From positions 381,399 through 445,398 of the forward strand of contig NZ_OAOQ01000002.1 in assembly GCF_900207575.1 (NCBI RefSeq): a DNA stretch of 64,000 nucleotides. Direction: 5' to 3'. Each line of letters opens with the position of its first letter. Position 1 is the stretch's first letter. The notes under the pieces were generated by a model. It made no database searches, was not told where the DNA came from, and was given only the letters and a program-made list of their open reading frames with translations. The position numbers and the translations under genes are program-made. Shown here piece by piece: positions 1 through 8,878 of this stretch. The DNA is from Cereibacter ovatus (GTDB lineage: Bacteria > Pseudomonadota > Alphaproteobacteria > Rhodobacterales > Rhodobacteraceae).

Positions 1-1
1 C

Positions 2-1681
2 CGGCTGGTGCCGGCGCTGGTGCGCCAGATGGGCGCGGCCTATCCCGAACTGGTGCGCGGTCAGGCGCTGATCGAGGAAACACTGAAGCTTGAGGAAACC
101 CGCTTCCGTCAGACGCTTGACCGTGGTCTGCGGCTGCTTGAGGATGAGTTGGGCCACCTGCCCGAGGGCGCGGCGCTGCCGGGCGAGGCGGCGTTCAAAC
201 TCTATGACACCTATGGGTTCCCGCTGGATCTGACGCAGGATGCGCTGCGCGAGAAGGGCCGCAAGGTCGATACCGACGGGTTCGAAGCCGCGATGGCCGA
301 GCAGAAGGCCAAGGCGCGGGCCAGCTGGGCAGGCTCGGGCGAAACCAAGGATGCCGCGATCTGGTTCGATCTGGCCGAAAAGCACGGCGCGACCGAGTTT
401 CTGGGCTATGACACCGAAACCGCCGAAGGGCAGGTTGTGGCCCTTGTCGCGGGCGGCGCGGCGCAGGCGGTGGCCACTTCCGGCCAGTCGGTGCAGATCG
501 TTCTGAACCAGACGCCGTTCTATGCGGAATCGGGCGGTCAGGTGGGCGACATGGGCGACTTGTCCACCGATTCGGGGCGGGCGCGCATCACCGATGTGAA
601 GAAGTCCCAGGGTCTGTTCCTGCATTTCGCCGAGGTGACCGAGGGTGAGATCCGGCAGGGGCAGGGCGCTCAGTTGGCTGTCGATCACGCGCGGCGGTCT
701 GCGATCCGGGCCAATCACTCGGCCACCCACCTTCTGCACGAAGCATTGCGCCGTGCGCTGGGGGATCATGTGGCCCAGCGCGGAAGCCTGAACGCGCCGG
801 ATCGTCTGCGTTTCGACTTCAGCCACTCCAAGGCCCTGTCGGCCGAGGAGCTGGCCACGGTCGAGGCCGAGGTCAACAGCTTCATCCGGTCCAACGGCCC
901 GGTCGAGACGCGGATCATGACGCCCGACGATGCCCGTGCGCTGGGCGCGCAGGCGCTGTTCGGCGAGAAATATGGCGACGAGGTCCGCGTGGTTTCGATG
1001 GGGGCGCTGGACGGGTCCGGCAAGGGCGCCGACGGGCGGACCTATTCGCTGGAACTGTGCGGGGGCACCCATGTTGCGCGGCTGGGCGACATCGGACTGT
1101 GCGTGATTCTGGGCGATTCGGCATCCTCGGCCGGCGTTCGCCGGATCGAGGCGCTGACCGGCGAAGGCGCGCTTGCCTACCTGAACGAGCAGATGAAGCG
1201 GCTGGCCGAGGTCGCCGCCGCGCTGAAAGCCGCCCCGGCCGAGCTGGTGGACCGGGTGAAGGCGCTGGTCGACGAACGCCGCGCCTTGCAGAATGAGGTC
1301 GCGCAGTTGCGGCGCGAGGCTGCGATGGGCGGCGGTGCCGGGGCCGAGGCGAAAGAGATCGCCGGCGTGAAGTTCCTGGCGCAGATCGTTCAGGGCGTTC
1401 CTGGCAAGGACATGCCGGGCCTGATCGACGAGATGAAGGCGCGGGTGGGCTCGGGCGCGGTGCTGCTGATTTCCGACACCGGGGGCAAGGCGGCGCTGGC
1501 GGCGGGTGTCACGGCGGATCTGACCGACCGGCTGTCGGCGGTGGCGCTGGTCAAGGCCGCGGCCGAGGCCCTGGGCGGGCGCGGCGGCGGCGGGCGGCCG
1601 GACATGGCCCAGGCAGGCGCGGCCGATGCCTCGCAGGCGGAACAGGCCATTAAAGCGGCCGAATCCGTGATCGGGGGCTGA
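2..1681 (+). CDS. alaS: Alanine--tRNA ligase, 3' part (5' end outside window)
   Basis: Attaches alanine to tRNA-Ala and edits mischarged tRNA. The window opens inside the gene, so the aminoacylation core is missing and only about 559 codons remain. The editing domain is clear: an HxxxH zinc motif (HSATH, bases 716-730) and its partner CGGTH (1058-1072). The C-terminal DHHA1-type region carries the glycine-rich [15 protein letters not shown] motif close to the end, which binds the tRNA elbow in this family. The reading frame is open from base 2. A DUF1330 gene begins one base after the stop codon, so the two are probably co-transcribed. The identification is firm; the true start lies upstream of the window. 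Confidence 0.97.
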   Translation, partial: RLVPALVRQMGAAYPELVRGQALIEETLKLEETRFRQTLDRGLRLLEDELGHLPEGAALPGEAAFKLYDTYGFPLDLTQDALREKGRKVDTDGFEAAMAEQKAKARASWAGSGETKDAAIWFDLAEKHGATEFLGYDTETAEGQVVALVAGGAAQAVATSGQSVQIVLNQTPFYAESGGQVGDMGDLSTDSGRARITDVKKSQGLFLHFAEVTEGEIRQGQGAQLAVDHARRSAIRANHSATHLLHEALRRALGDHVAQRGSLNAPDRLRFDFSHSKALSAEELATVEAEVNSFIRSNGPVETRIMTPDDARALGAQALFGEKYGDEVRVVSMGALDGSGKGADGRTYSLELCGGTHVARLGDIGLCVILGDSASSAGVRRIEALTGEGALAYLNEQMKRLAEVAAALKAAPAELVDRVKALVDERRALQNEVAQLRREAAMGGGAGAEAKEIAGVKFLAQIVQGVPGKDMPGLIDEMKARVGSGAVLLISDTGGKAALAAGVTADLTDRLSAVALVKAAAEALGGRGGGGRPDMAQAGAADASQAEQAIKAAESVIGG

Positions 1682-1682
1682 G

Positions 1683-1973
1683 ATGGCGACCGCACTCTGG
1701 ATTGCGAATGTCGAAGTGACCGACCCCGAAGCCTATGGCCTTTATGCGAGGGGCGCGGGGCCGGCGATTGCCGCGCATGGCGGGGTGTTCCTTGCCCGTG
1801 GCGGCCGTTTTGTCCAGTTGGAAGGGCGCGAGCGGTCGCGCAATGTCGTGGCGCGGTTCCCTTCGGTCGAGGCGGCGGTGGCCTGCTACCACTCGGCCGA
1901 ATATCAGGCGGCGCTGGATCACGCGCGGGGGGCTTCGGTCCGCGATCTGGTGGTGGTCGAGGAAGTCGAGTAA
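1683..1973 (+). CDS. DUF1330 family protein
   Basis: A 96-residue protein with the features of the DUF1330 family (small ferredoxin-like dimeric alpha/beta barrels of unknown biochemical role): an opening like ALWIANVEVTDPEAYGLYA, a central G-G-F-L-A-R-G-G segment, and the FPSVEAAVACYHSAEYQ helix typical of the family. The length is usual for it. The gene starts one base after the alaS stop, suggesting translational coupling and a shared transcript. No catalytic residues can be assigned. Family assignment is likely; function is unknown. Confidence 0.85.
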   Translation: MATALWIANVEVTDPEAYGLYARGAGPAIAAHGGVFLARGGRFVQLEGRERSRNVVARFPSVEAAVACYHSAEYQAALDHARGASVRDLVVVEEVE

Positions 1974-2120
1974 CCGCGCGGCGTTTCGCCGGTGCGACGG
2001 ATTTGCGACGAAATCGTGATGCGGCGTTGCGGCGGCCCTGCTAGGATGACTGCAAAGCAAGACGCCGGAGCAGTCATGAAGGTGCCGCCGTTCCGTCGCG
2101 CCCCCGGGGCGCTGTAGATC

Positions 2121-2915
2121 ATGTGCCGTTGGGCCGCCTATATCGGGGCGCCGATCTTCCTTGAGGAGATCGTCAGCCGCCCCGGCCATTCCCTGATCCA
2201 TCAAAGCCATTGCGCCACCGAATGCCGGACCGCGATCAACGCGGACGGCTTCGGCCTCGCCTGGTATGGCGAGCGGCCAGAGCCCGGGCTTTACCGCGAC
2301 GTCTTTCCCGCGTGGAGCGATCCGAACCTGCGCAGTCTGACGGCGCAGGTGAAATCGGGGCTGTTTCTGGCCCATGTCCGCGCTTCGACCGGAACAGCCA
2401 CCAGCCGCAACAACTGCCATCCCTTTGTGGTCGGACGCTGGGCCTTCATGCACAACGGTCAGGTGGGGGGCTATGACGCGCTGCGGCGCGATGCCGACAT
2501 GCTGATCCCGGATGCGCTTTACGGCCACCGCAAGGGCGCGACAGACAGCGAGGCGCTGTTCCTTGTCGCACTGGCCGAAGGGTTGGAGACCGACCCCAAG
2601 GGCGCGCTGGAACGCAGCGTGCGCCGGTTCGAGGCGCTTGCCCGCGACAAGGGCGGCGCGCCGCATCTGCGGCTGACCGCGGCCTTTTCCGATGGCCAGC
2701 GGCTATACGCGGTGCGCTATGCCAGCGACGATCAGGCGCCGACGCTGTATCACCGCTGGAGTCTGCGGCGCGGCGGCCGCGCCGTGGTGTCAGAACCGTT
2801 GGAGCAGGACGAAGGCGACTGGCTGGAAGTCGCGCCCGGGTCGTTCTGCGTCTTCGAGGACGAGTCGGTCCGGATCGAACCCTTTGCTCCGCTGGGATAC
2901 GCAGCGGCGGCCTGA
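2121..2915 (+). CDS. Class II glutamine amidotransferase (YafJ/EgtC-like)
   Basis: A 264-residue N-terminal-nucleophile amidotransferase. Translation must start at 2121 because Cys2 (MCRWAAYIG) becomes the catalytic N-terminal cysteine once Met is removed; longer starts would bury it. Further family signs are NADGFGLAWYG (substrate loop), FLAHVRAST and HNGQVGGYD (glutamine-site residues). There is no synthase domain and no ergothioneine gene nearby, so YafJ-type hydrolase or amidotransferase is as specific as can be said. A preceding 147-bp gap holds only a possible 23-codon ORF at 2046-2117 that I do not call. The gene converges on typA across a bidirectional terminator. Confidence 0.9.
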   Translation: MCRWAAYIGAPIFLEEIVSRPGHSLIHQSHCATECRTAINADGFGLAWYGERPEPGLYRDVFPAWSDPNLRSLTAQVKSGLFLAHVRASTGTATSRNNCHPFVVGRWAFMHNGQVGGYDALRRDADMLIPDALYGHRKGATDSEALFLVALAEGLETDPKGALERSVRRFEALARDKGGAPHLRLTAAFSDGQRLYAVRYASDDQAPTLYHRWSLRRGGRAVVSEPLEQDEGDWLEVAPGSFCVFEDESVRIEPFAPLGYAAAA

Positions 2916-2966
2916 CGCCACCTGCGACCGTGACCGGGCTTTCGGAACGGCCTTGGCCTGCTATGA

Positions 2967-2999
2967 AAAGGGCGCCGGCCGGGATGGCGGGCGCCCTTG
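2967..2999. terminator. Bidirectional Rho-independent terminator
   Basis: A perfect 9-bp stem (AAGGGCGCC at 2968-2976, GGCGCCCTT at 2990-2998) lies between two convergent genes. On the minus strand the stem is followed by TTTTC, a good terminator for typA; on the plus strand the T-run is weak. Confidence 0.75.
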
Positions 3000-3008
3000 T
3001 GATCGGTG

Positions 3009-4829
3009 TTACTCGGCGGCGCGGGCCGCGCGCTTGCGTTCGTGCGGGTCAAGGTGCCGCTTGCGCATCCGCACGATCTTGGGCGTCACTTCCACCAACT
3101 CGTCGTCGTCGATATAGGCGATGGCCTGTTCCAGCGACAGCCGCACCGGGGGCGTCAGGCGAACCGCCTCGTCCGTGCCCGAAGCGCGGACGTTGGTCAG
3201 CTTCTTGCCCTTCAGCGGGTTCACTTCCAGATCGTTCTCGCGGCTGTGCTCGCCGATGATCATGCCTTCATAGACGGCTTCCTGCGCGCCGATGAACAGA
3301 TGGCCGCGTTCTTCCAGATTCCACAGGGCGTAAGGCACCGAACTGCCGTTCTCCATCGAGATCAGCACGCCGACGCGGCGGCCCTCGATCGGGCCCTTGT
3401 GCGGCGCCCATTCGTGGAACACCCGGTTCAGCACGCCCGTGCCGCGGGTGTCGGTCAGGAACTGCCCGTGATAGCCGATCAGCCCGCGCGACGGCACATG
3501 CGCGATGATCCGGGTCTTGCCGGCGCCGGCGGGCTTCATCTCGACCAGATCGCCCTTGCGCGGGCCGGTCAGCTTTTCGATCACGGCGCCGGTGTATTCG
3601 TCGTCGACGTCGATGGTGACTTCTTCGATCGGTTCCAGCCGCTGGCCGTTTTCTTCACGGAACAGCACGCGCGGGCGCGAGATCGACAGCTCGAACCCTT
3701 CGCGGCGCATGTTCTCGATCAGAACGCCCATCTGCAATTCGCCGCGGCCGGCGACTTCGAAGGCCTCGCCGCCGGGGGTGTCGGTGACCTTGATCGCCAC
3801 GTTGATCTCGGCCTCTTTCATCAGCCGTTCGCGGATGACGCGGGACTGCACCTTGTTGCCGTCCTTGCCGGCGAGGGGCGAATCATTGATGCCGAAGGTG
3901 ACCGAGATCGTCGGCGGATCGATCGGCTGCGCCGGCAGCGGCACGTCGATTTCGGGCGCGCAAAGCGTGTCGGCCACGGTGGCCTTGGACATGCCGGCAA
4001 GCGTGACGATGTCGCCGGGTTCGCCCAGTTCGATCTGGCTTTGCGACAGGCCGCGGAAGGCCAGCACTTTCGAGACGCGGAACTGTTCCAGCCGTTCGCC
4101 GGTGCGCGACAGCGCCTTCAGCGTGTCGCCGGCCTTGACGGTGCCGGATTCGATCCGGCCGGTCAGGATGCGGCCGATGAACGGATCGGCCGACAGCGTG
4201 GTGGCCAGCATCCGGAACGGCTCGTCCCGGTGGGCAAGCTGGCGCGGTTCGGGGACATGGCGCAGCACCAGTTCGTAAAGCGCCGACAGATCCTTGCGCG
4301 GACCGTCGAGTTGTTCATCCGCCCAGCCCGAACGGCCCGAGGCGTAAAGAACAGGGAAATCAAGCTGATCGTCATCGGCGCCAAGGTTGGCGAACAGGTC
4401 GAACACCTCGTTCAGGGCGCGGTCGGGTTCGGCGTCGGGCTTGTCGACCTTGTTCAGCACCACGATGGGCCGCAGCCCCAGCGCCAGCGCCTTCGAGGTG
4501 ACGAACTTGGTCTGCGGCATCGGGCCTTCGGCGGCATCGACCAGCAGCACCACGCCATCGACCATGTTCAGGATCCGCTCGACCTCGCCGCCGAAATCGG
4601 CGTGACCGGGGGTGTCGACGATGTTGATGCGCTTGCCCCCCCATTCCAGCGAGGTGCATTTGGCAAGGATGGTGATCCCGCGCTCGCGTTCGATGTCGTT
4701 CGAATCCATGGCGCGTTCGGCCACGGCCTGATTGTCGCGGAAGGCGCCGGACTGCTTGAGAAGCTCGTCCACCAGGGTCGTCTTGCCATGGTCGACGTGC
4801 GCGATAATGGCGATGTTGCGAAGCTCCAT
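3009..4829 (-). CDS. typA: Translational GTPase TypA/BipA
   Basis: A ribosome-binding GTPase related to EF-G that helps 50S assembly and stress or cold adaptation. The 606-residue length is normal. GTPase motifs are in order: AHVDHGKT (residues 10-17, G1), DTPGHADF (72-79, G3), NKVD (126-129, G4). EF-G-like domains follow, with [20 protein letters not shown] in domain III and the BipA-specific C-terminal domain including [15 protein letters not shown]. The start ATG at 4829 begins [11 protein letters not shown], as in other TypA proteins. It faces the amidotransferase across a shared terminator. Long ORFs on the opposite strand here are antisense shadows. Confidence 0.97.
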   Translation of the reverse strand: MELRNIAIIAHVDHGKTTLVDELLKQSGAFRDNQAVAERAMDSNDIERERGITILAKCTSLEWGGKRINIVDTPGHADFGGEVERILNMVDGVVLLVDAAEGPMPQTKFVTSKALALGLRPIVVLNKVDKPDAEPDRALNEVFDLFANLGADDDQLDFPVLYASGRSGWADEQLDGPRKDLSALYELVLRHVPEPRQLAHRDEPFRMLATTLSADPFIGRILTGRIESGTVKAGDTLKALSRTGERLEQFRVSKVLAFRGLSQSQIELGEPGDIVTLAGMSKATVADTLCAPEIDVPLPAQPIDPPTISVTFGINDSPLAGKDGNKVQSRVIRERLMKEAEINVAIKVTDTPGGEAFEVAGRGELQMGVLIENMRREGFELSISRPRVLFREENGQRLEPIEEVTIDVDDEYTGAVIEKLTGPRKGDLVEMKPAGAGKTRIIAHVPSRGLIGYHGQFLTDTRGTGVLNRVFHEWAPHKGPIEGRRVGVLISMENGSSVPYALWNLEERGHLFIGAQEAVYEGMIIGEHSRENDLEVNPLKGKKLTNVRASGTDEAVRLTPPVRLSLEQAIAYIDDDELVEVTPKIVRMRKRHLDPHERKRAARAAE

Positions 4830-4908
4830 CGGGGGACACTTTCGGTTGTGTTCAGGGGTTGTCGCGGCGTTACATCAGCCGGCGCCGAAAAGCCAGAGGC
4901 TTTCGGCG

Positions 4909-5514
4909 TCAGGTGGCGATGTAGCGGTCGCGGCGGTGGTTGATCGCGATCACCAGGTTGACGACCAGCGCACCAAGGAAGGACCAGGCGACCAGCGGCC
5001 AGTCAAGCAGTGTCAGCGCCACGGCAAACAGCGCCGCGTCGAAGGCCAGTTGCGTCCAGCCGGCGCGAAAGCCGGTGCGGTCCTGGATCAGCAGCGCGAG
5101 GATGCCGATGCCGCCAAGGCTGGCGCCATGGCGAAACAGCGACAGCAGCGCCGAGCCCGAGACCATGCCGAACAGCACCGCCCCGAAGCCGGGGTGCAGC
5201 GTGTCGAAGCGGACCCACTGCGGCATGAGGTGCACCAGCGCCGACATCAGGCCCACGGCCAGAAAGGTCTTGAGCGTGAAGGCCAGCCCCATGCGGCGGT
5301 AGCCGATCAGGTAGAACGGGATGTTGATGAGGAAGAACACCGCGCCGAAGCCCCAGCCGGTGGCATAGGAGATCAGCACCGCCAGTCCCGCGGTCTGGCC
5401 GGTAACAAGGCCGAGATGGGTCAGGATGGTGATGCCGAAGGCAGCCATGGTGACGCCGAAGGCAAGTGCCTGCGCGTCTTCGAGGGGGCTGTGGGCGGTG
5501 GTGGTCTCGGTCAT
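4909..5514 (-). CDS. YitT family integral membrane protein
   Basis: A hydrophobic protein of about 201 residues with five to six membrane segments. The pattern (GITILTHLGLVTGQTAGLAV, FFLINIPFYLIGYRRMG, GASLGGIGILALLIQD) is that of the YitT/DUF161 family, whose substrate is unknown. The frame is open up to 5589, but the extra N-terminus reads through a dispersed stem-loop repeat, so I place the start at ATG 5514 (MTETTTAHSP). It lies between typA and icd on the same strand. Confidence 0.82.
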   Translation of the reverse strand: MTETTTAHSPLEDAQALAFGVTMAAFGITILTHLGLVTGQTAGLAVLISYATGWGFGAVFFLINIPFYLIGYRRMGLAFTLKTFLAVGLMSALVHLMPQWVRFDTLHPGFGAVLFGMVSGSALLSLFRHGASLGGIGILALLIQDRTGFRAGWTQLAFDAALFAVALTLLDWPLVAWSFLGALVVNLVIAINHRRDRYIAT

Positions 5515-5531
5515 TCCGGGGGGGCCTTGGG

Positions 5532-5590
5532 GACGCGTCCGGGGCGCTGCCCCGGACCCCGGGATATTTGGGCCAGAATGAAAGGGCAAG
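5532..5590 (+). repeat. Dispersed stem-loop repeat, copy 1
   Basis: A GTCCGGGGC/GCCCCGGAC hairpin is followed by CCCGGGATATTTGGGCCAGAATGAA and a purine-rich tail. The same arrangement recurs near 8816-8877 (plus strand) and 59728-59785 (minus strand). It sits between icd and the YitT gene and explains the false N-terminal extension of the latter. The role is unknown; a REP-like or terminator-like element is likely. Confidence 0.75.
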
Positions 5591-5600
5591 GGGTCGGGGT

Positions 5601-5614
5601 GGGGGGGGGGGGGG
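5601..5614 (+). repeat. 14-base G homopolymer
   Basis: An uninterrupted run of 14 G lies in the short gap between icd and the YitT gene, just beyond the dispersed repeat. Such a tract can slip during replication and is also a common place for sequencing error. It is non-coding here. Confidence 0.9.
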
Positions 5615-5640
5615 CGGTTGCCCCGCCGCGCCCTGCCGGG

Positions 5641-6855
5641 TCAGGCGCCCAGTGCGCGGTCGAGATATTCGTCGACCTTTTCCAGATAGCCCATCGTGGT
5701 CAGCCATTTCTGGTTCGGGCCGACGAGAAGGGCGAGGTCTTTGGTCATGTGGCCGTCCTCGACGGTCTGGACGGTCACGCGTTCCAGCGTTTCGGCGAAG
5801 CGCATCAGGTCGGCGTTGTTGTCGAGTTTGGCGCGGTGCTTGAGGCCGCCGGTCCAGGCGAAGATCGAGGCGATCGAGTTGGTCGAGGTTTCCTTGCCGG
5901 CCTGGTGTTGGCGGTAGTGGCGGGTGACGGTGCCGTGGGCGGCTTCGGCCTCGACGGTCTGGCCATCGGGGGTCATCAGCACTGAGGTCATCAGGCCGAG
6001 CGATCCGAAGCCCTGGGCCACGGTGTCGGACTGCACGTCGCCGTCGTAGTTCTTGCAGGCCCAGACATAGCCGCCCGACCATTTCAGCGCCGAGGCCACC
6101 ATGTCGTCGATCAGGCGGTGTTCGTAGTGGATGCCCTTGGCCTTGAATTTCTCTTCGAATTCTTCTTCGTAGACCTTCTGGAACAGATCCTTGAAGCGGC
6201 CGTCATAGGCTTTGAGGATGGTGTTCTTGGTCGAGAGATAGACCGGCCAGCCGAGGTTCAGGCCGTAGTTCATCGAGGCCCGCGCGAAGTCGAGGATCGA
6301 TTCGTCGAGGTTGTACATCGCCATGGTCACGCCGGCGCCGGGGGCGTCGAACACGTCGCGTTCGATCACGGTGCCGTCCTCGCCCACGAATTTCAGCGTG
6401 AGTTTGCCCTTGCCGGGGAAGCGGAAGTCGGTGGCGCGATACTGGTCGCCGAAGGCGTGGCGGCCGACGACGATGGGCTGGGTCCAGCCGGGGACAAGGC
6501 GGGGGACGTTCTTGCAGATGATCGGCTGGCGGAAGATCACGCCGCCGAGGATGTTGCGGATGGTGCCGTTGGGCGATTTCCACATCTGTTTCAGGCCGAA
6601 TTCCTCGACCCGGGCCTCATCGGGGGTGATGGTCGCGCATTTCACGCCGACGCCGTATTTCTTGATCGCATGGGCGGCGTCGATGGTGATCTGGTCCTGG
6701 GTCCGGTCGCGTTCCTCGATGCCGAGGTCGTAGTAGTGCAGGTCGATGTCGAGGTAGGGCAGGATCAGCTTCTGTTTGATGAAGTCCCAGATGATGCGGG
6801 TCATCTCGTCGCCGTCGAGTTCGACGACGGGGTTCGCTACCTTGATCTTCGACAT
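5641..6855 (-). CDS. icd: NADP-dependent isocitrate dehydrogenase
   Basis: Converts isocitrate to 2-oxoglutarate and CO2 with NADP+ in the TCA cycle. The 404-residue product is of the eukaryote-like homodimeric class rather than the E. coli type: opening [18 protein letters not shown], then [51 protein letters not shown] (metal-binding aspartates) and [12 protein letters not shown] (NADP site). The ATG at 6855 fits the family N-terminus. It is followed on the same strand by the YitT gene, but the gap contains a repeat hairpin, so co-transcription is uncertain. Confidence 0.97.
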   Translation of the reverse strand: MSKIKVANPVVELDGDEMTRIIWDFIKQKLILPYLDIDLHYYDLGIEERDRTQDQITIDAAHAIKKYGVGVKCATITPDEARVEEFGLKQMWKSPNGTIRNILGGVIFRQPIICKNVPRLVPGWTQPIVVGRHAFGDQYRATDFRFPGKGKLTLKFVGEDGTVIERDVFDAPGAGVTMAMYNLDESILDFARASMNYGLNLGWPVYLSTKNTILKAYDGRFKDLFQKVYEEEFEEKFKAKGIHYEHRLIDDMVASALKWSGGYVWACKNYDGDVQSDTVAQGFGSLGLMTSVLMTPDGQTVEAEAAHGTVTRHYRQHQAGKETSTNSIASIFAWTGGLKHRAKLDNNADLMRFAETLERVTVQTVEDGHMTKDLALLVGPNQKWLTTMGYLEKVDEYLDRALGA

Positions 6856-6939
6856 GGGAGTCTCCGGGTTTGGATTGGTCTGGGATCGGATAGCCGAAAA
6901 ACCACGCCAAGGGAAGTGCTGTATGCGGCGGTATACCGA

Positions 6940-7524
6940 CTATCGCGCAGGCGCGTCGAAATAGCGCCGGGTGAGGCTGCGGACATGGGCCCAGAGTTGC
7001 GGGGCGCCGCGTTCGATCTTGGTGCCGACGCGGGCGTCGAGCTGGTCCGAGGTCACCGCGAAGTCGCGCCAGGTTCCACCGCCCGAGGCGAGGTTTTGCA
7101 TCACCGGCTGCACCCGGTCGATGGCGCGGGCGAAGATTGCGTCGGGGGTTTCTCCGGCCTCGAATTCCTCCCACAGGGTGCGGAGGGTTGTCGCCTGATC
7201 CGGGGGGAGCAGGCCGAAGATGCGGTTGGCGGCTTCGGCCTCTGCTTTGGCGGTCGCCTGGGGATCGTGGCTGCCGTGGATCGGCGTGTCGCCTACGTCG
7301 ATCTCGACCAGGTCATGCAGCAGAAGCATCCGGATCACGCGGTCGATCCGGACTTCGGGGGCGGCGTGGTCGGACAGGACCAGCGCGTAAAGCGCGATAT
7401 GCCAGCTGTGTTCGCCCGAATTCTCGCGGCGCGAGGCGTCGCAGAGCGGGTTGGCACGCAGGACGGATTTCAGCCGGTCCGCCTCGGACAGGAAGGCGAG
7501 TTGCCGGCTGAGCCTGTCTGTCAC
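6940..7524 (-). CDS. HD-domain phosphohydrolase (YfbR/HDDC2-like)
   Basis: A 194-residue HD-superfamily metal-dependent phosphohydrolase. Metal ligands are visible as H39 (GEHSWH), the HD pair H70-D71 (LLLHDLVEIDVGD) and a later acidic residue. The spacing and the ENSGEHSWHIALYALVL segment match the YfbR/HDDC2 group of nucleoside 5'-monophosphate phosphatases; the exact substrate cannot be read. The start is a GTG at 7522-7524 that overlaps the stop codon of the upstream hydrolase by four bases (GTGA), so the two are translationally coupled. Confidence 0.88.
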   Translation of the reverse strand: MTDRLSRQLAFLSEADRLKSVLRANPLCDASRRENSGEHSWHIALYALVLSDHAAPEVRIDRVIRMLLLHDLVEIDVGDTPIHGSHDPQATAKAEAEAANRIFGLLPPDQATTLRTLWEEFEAGETPDAIFARAIDRVQPVMQNLASGGGTWRDFAVTSDQLDARVGTKIERGAPQLWAHVRSLTRRYFDAPAR

Positions 7525-8180
7525 CTTGTGGCCTCGGTCAGGCGGCGTTTCACATAATCGGAAACGGTGGCGATCATCGGGGCCATGTGGGCTTCCTCGT
7601 CCTTGAAGAAGTGGTCGGCGCCTTCGATCTGTTCGTGGGTGATGGTGATGCCCTTCTGCTCGTGCAGTTTGTTCACCAGTGTGACCGTGTCCTTCGGTTG
7701 CGCCACCCGGTCGGCCGTGCCGTTGATGATCAGGCCCGATGATGGGCAGGGCGCGAGGAACGAGAAGTCATACATGTTCGCCGGCGGGGCGACCGAGACG
7801 AAGCCGGTGATTTCGGGGCGGCGCATCAGAAGCTGCATCCCGATCCAGGCGCCGAACGAGAAGCCTGCCACCCAGCAGTGTTTGGCGTTCTGGTTCATCG
7901 ACTGAAGGTAGTCGAGCGCGGCCGCGGCGTCGGACAATTCGCCGATGCCCTGATCGTATTCGCCCTGCGACCTGCCGACGCCCCGGAAGTTGAAGCGCAG
8001 GACTGTGAATCCCAGCCGGTAGAAGGCATAGTGCAGGTTGTAGACGACCTTGTTGTTCATCGAGCCGCCGAACTGCGGATGGGGGTGCAGCACGATGGCG
8101 ATGGGGGCGTCGCGATCCTTCTGGGGGTGGTAGCGGCCTTCGAGCCGGCCTTCGGGGCCTGCGAAAATGACTTCGGGCAT
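7521..8180 (-). CDS. Alpha/beta hydrolase
   Basis: About 219 residues with a complete alpha/beta-hydrolase pattern: HPHP oxyanion-side motif (32-35), nucleophile elbow GFSFG (106-110, Ser108), an acidic residue after NGTADRV, and the C-terminal catalytic His in GADHFF. This is the small DLH/serine-aminopeptidase-like type widespread in alphaproteobacteria; the substrate is unknown. The frame stays open to 8207, but ATG 8180 (MPEVIFAG) has a good AGGCGAGG ribosome site and is preferred. It is the first gene of a two-gene unit with the HD phosphohydrolase and diverges from iscR. Confidence 0.88.
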   Translation of the reverse strand: MPEVIFAGPEGRLEGRYHPQKDRDAPIAIVLHPHPQFGGSMNNKVVYNLHYAFYRLGFTVLRFNFRGVGRSQGEYDQGIGELSDAAAALDYLQSMNQNAKHCWVAGFSFGAWIGMQLLMRRPEITGFVSVAPPANMYDFSFLAPCPSSGLIINGTADRVAQPKDTVTLVNKLHEQKGITITHEQIEGADHFFKDEEAHMAPMIATVSDYVKRRLTEATR

Positions 8181-8210
8181 CGCCTCGCCTTTTCTTCCGT
8201 GGCGCATTTG

Positions 8211-8247
8211 TTGACAAAAACGCTCGGATAAATTAGAACCATTCTAC
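8211..8247 (+). promoter_or_regulatory. iscR-suf promoter region with Irr-box-like palindrome
   Basis: TTGACA at 8211-8216 is a good -35. Downstream is the palindrome TTAGAA-CCA-TTCTA (8233-8246), matching the alphaproteobacterial iron control element (TAGAA-N3-TTCTA) bound by the iron regulator Irr. The TTGACA...CTCGGATAAAT segment may also overlap an IscR-type site. The position, roughly 85-120 bp before iscR and facing the suf operon, suits iron control of Fe-S assembly. Confidence 0.55.
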
Positions 8248-8328
8248 CTGGGCGGGTTGCCCGCCCTGGAACCGTAACGAGTTAAGCGGCCTGCCGCTTG
8301 GCGTCAATGGATTTGGCGGGAACGTAAA

Positions 8329-8796
8329 ATGAAACTGTCGACCAAGGGTCGGTATGCGATGGTGGCGCTGGCGGATCTGGCGCTGGCGTTGAGGGCCGGG
8401 GATGAGTTGGTGTCGCTGGCGGAAGTGTCGAAGCGGCAGGACATATCCTTGCCCTATCTGGAGCAGTTGTTCGTGAAGTTGCGCCGGGCCGGGTTGGTCG
8501 AGGCGGTCCGCGGCCCGGGTGGTGGCTATCGTCTGGCGCGCAGCCCGGACTCGATCCGGGTGAGCGAGATCATGGAGGCGGTGGAGGAGACGGTGAATGC
8601 GATGCATACCGGCGCTGGCGCACATGGAGGCGTTTCCGGCTCTCGTGCACAATCCTTGACCAACCGGCTGTGGGAGGGGCTGTCTGCCCATGTCTATGTC
8701 TTCCTTCACCAGACCCGGCTGTCGGACATCATCAGAAACGACATGCGGCCTTGTCCGGCGGTGCCGGCGCTGTTTCGAGTGGTTGATGAGGACTGA
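8329..8796 (+). CDS. iscR: Rrf2-family Fe-S regulator IscR
   Basis: A 155-residue winged-helix regulator: MKLSTKGRYAMVALADLAL opening, recognition-helix region LPYLEQLFVKLRRAGLVEAV, wing RGPGGGYRLAR. It heads the suf operon and by family knowledge would repress it according to Fe-S status. The three cysteines that hold the [2Fe-2S] cluster in E. coli IscR are absent: the matching loop (about residues 90-110) has none, and the only cysteine is Cys142. R. sphaeroides IscR is also known for lacking the triad. A repeat hairpin (8816-8877) separates it from the next gene, which may reduce read-through. Confidence 0.92.
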   Translation: MKLSTKGRYAMVALADLALALRAGDELVSLAEVSKRQDISLPYLEQLFVKLRRAGLVEAVRGPGGGYRLARSPDSIRVSEIMEAVEETVNAMHTGAGAHGGVSGSRAQSLTNRLWEGLSAHVYVFLHQTRLSDIIRNDMRPCPAVPALFRVVDED

Positions 8797-8815
8797 GGTG
8801 GAGGCGTTCGCGGCC

Positions 8816-8877
8816 GGCCGCCGGGGGCGGCTGCCCCCGGACCCCCGCGGATATTTCTGCCAGAATGAAGGGTAAAG
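8816..8877 (+). repeat. Dispersed stem-loop repeat, copy 2
   Basis: GCCGGGGGC/GCCCCCGG hairpin followed by CCGCGGATATTTCTGCCAGAATGAA. It lies between iscR and the desulfurase gene inside the suf operon and ends at, or slightly overlaps, the ribosome-binding region of the desulfurase. It could act as an attenuator or RNA-processing point. Confidence 0.75.
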
Positions 8878-8878
8878 G

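Noticed and set aside
2046..2117. 23-codon leader ORF before the glutamine amidotransferase
   Set aside because: No attenuator structure or regulatory codon run follows; chance ORF likely.
3006..4943. 645-codon plus-strand ORF opposite typA
   Set aside because: Same shadow effect; typA on the minus strand has all GTPase motifs.
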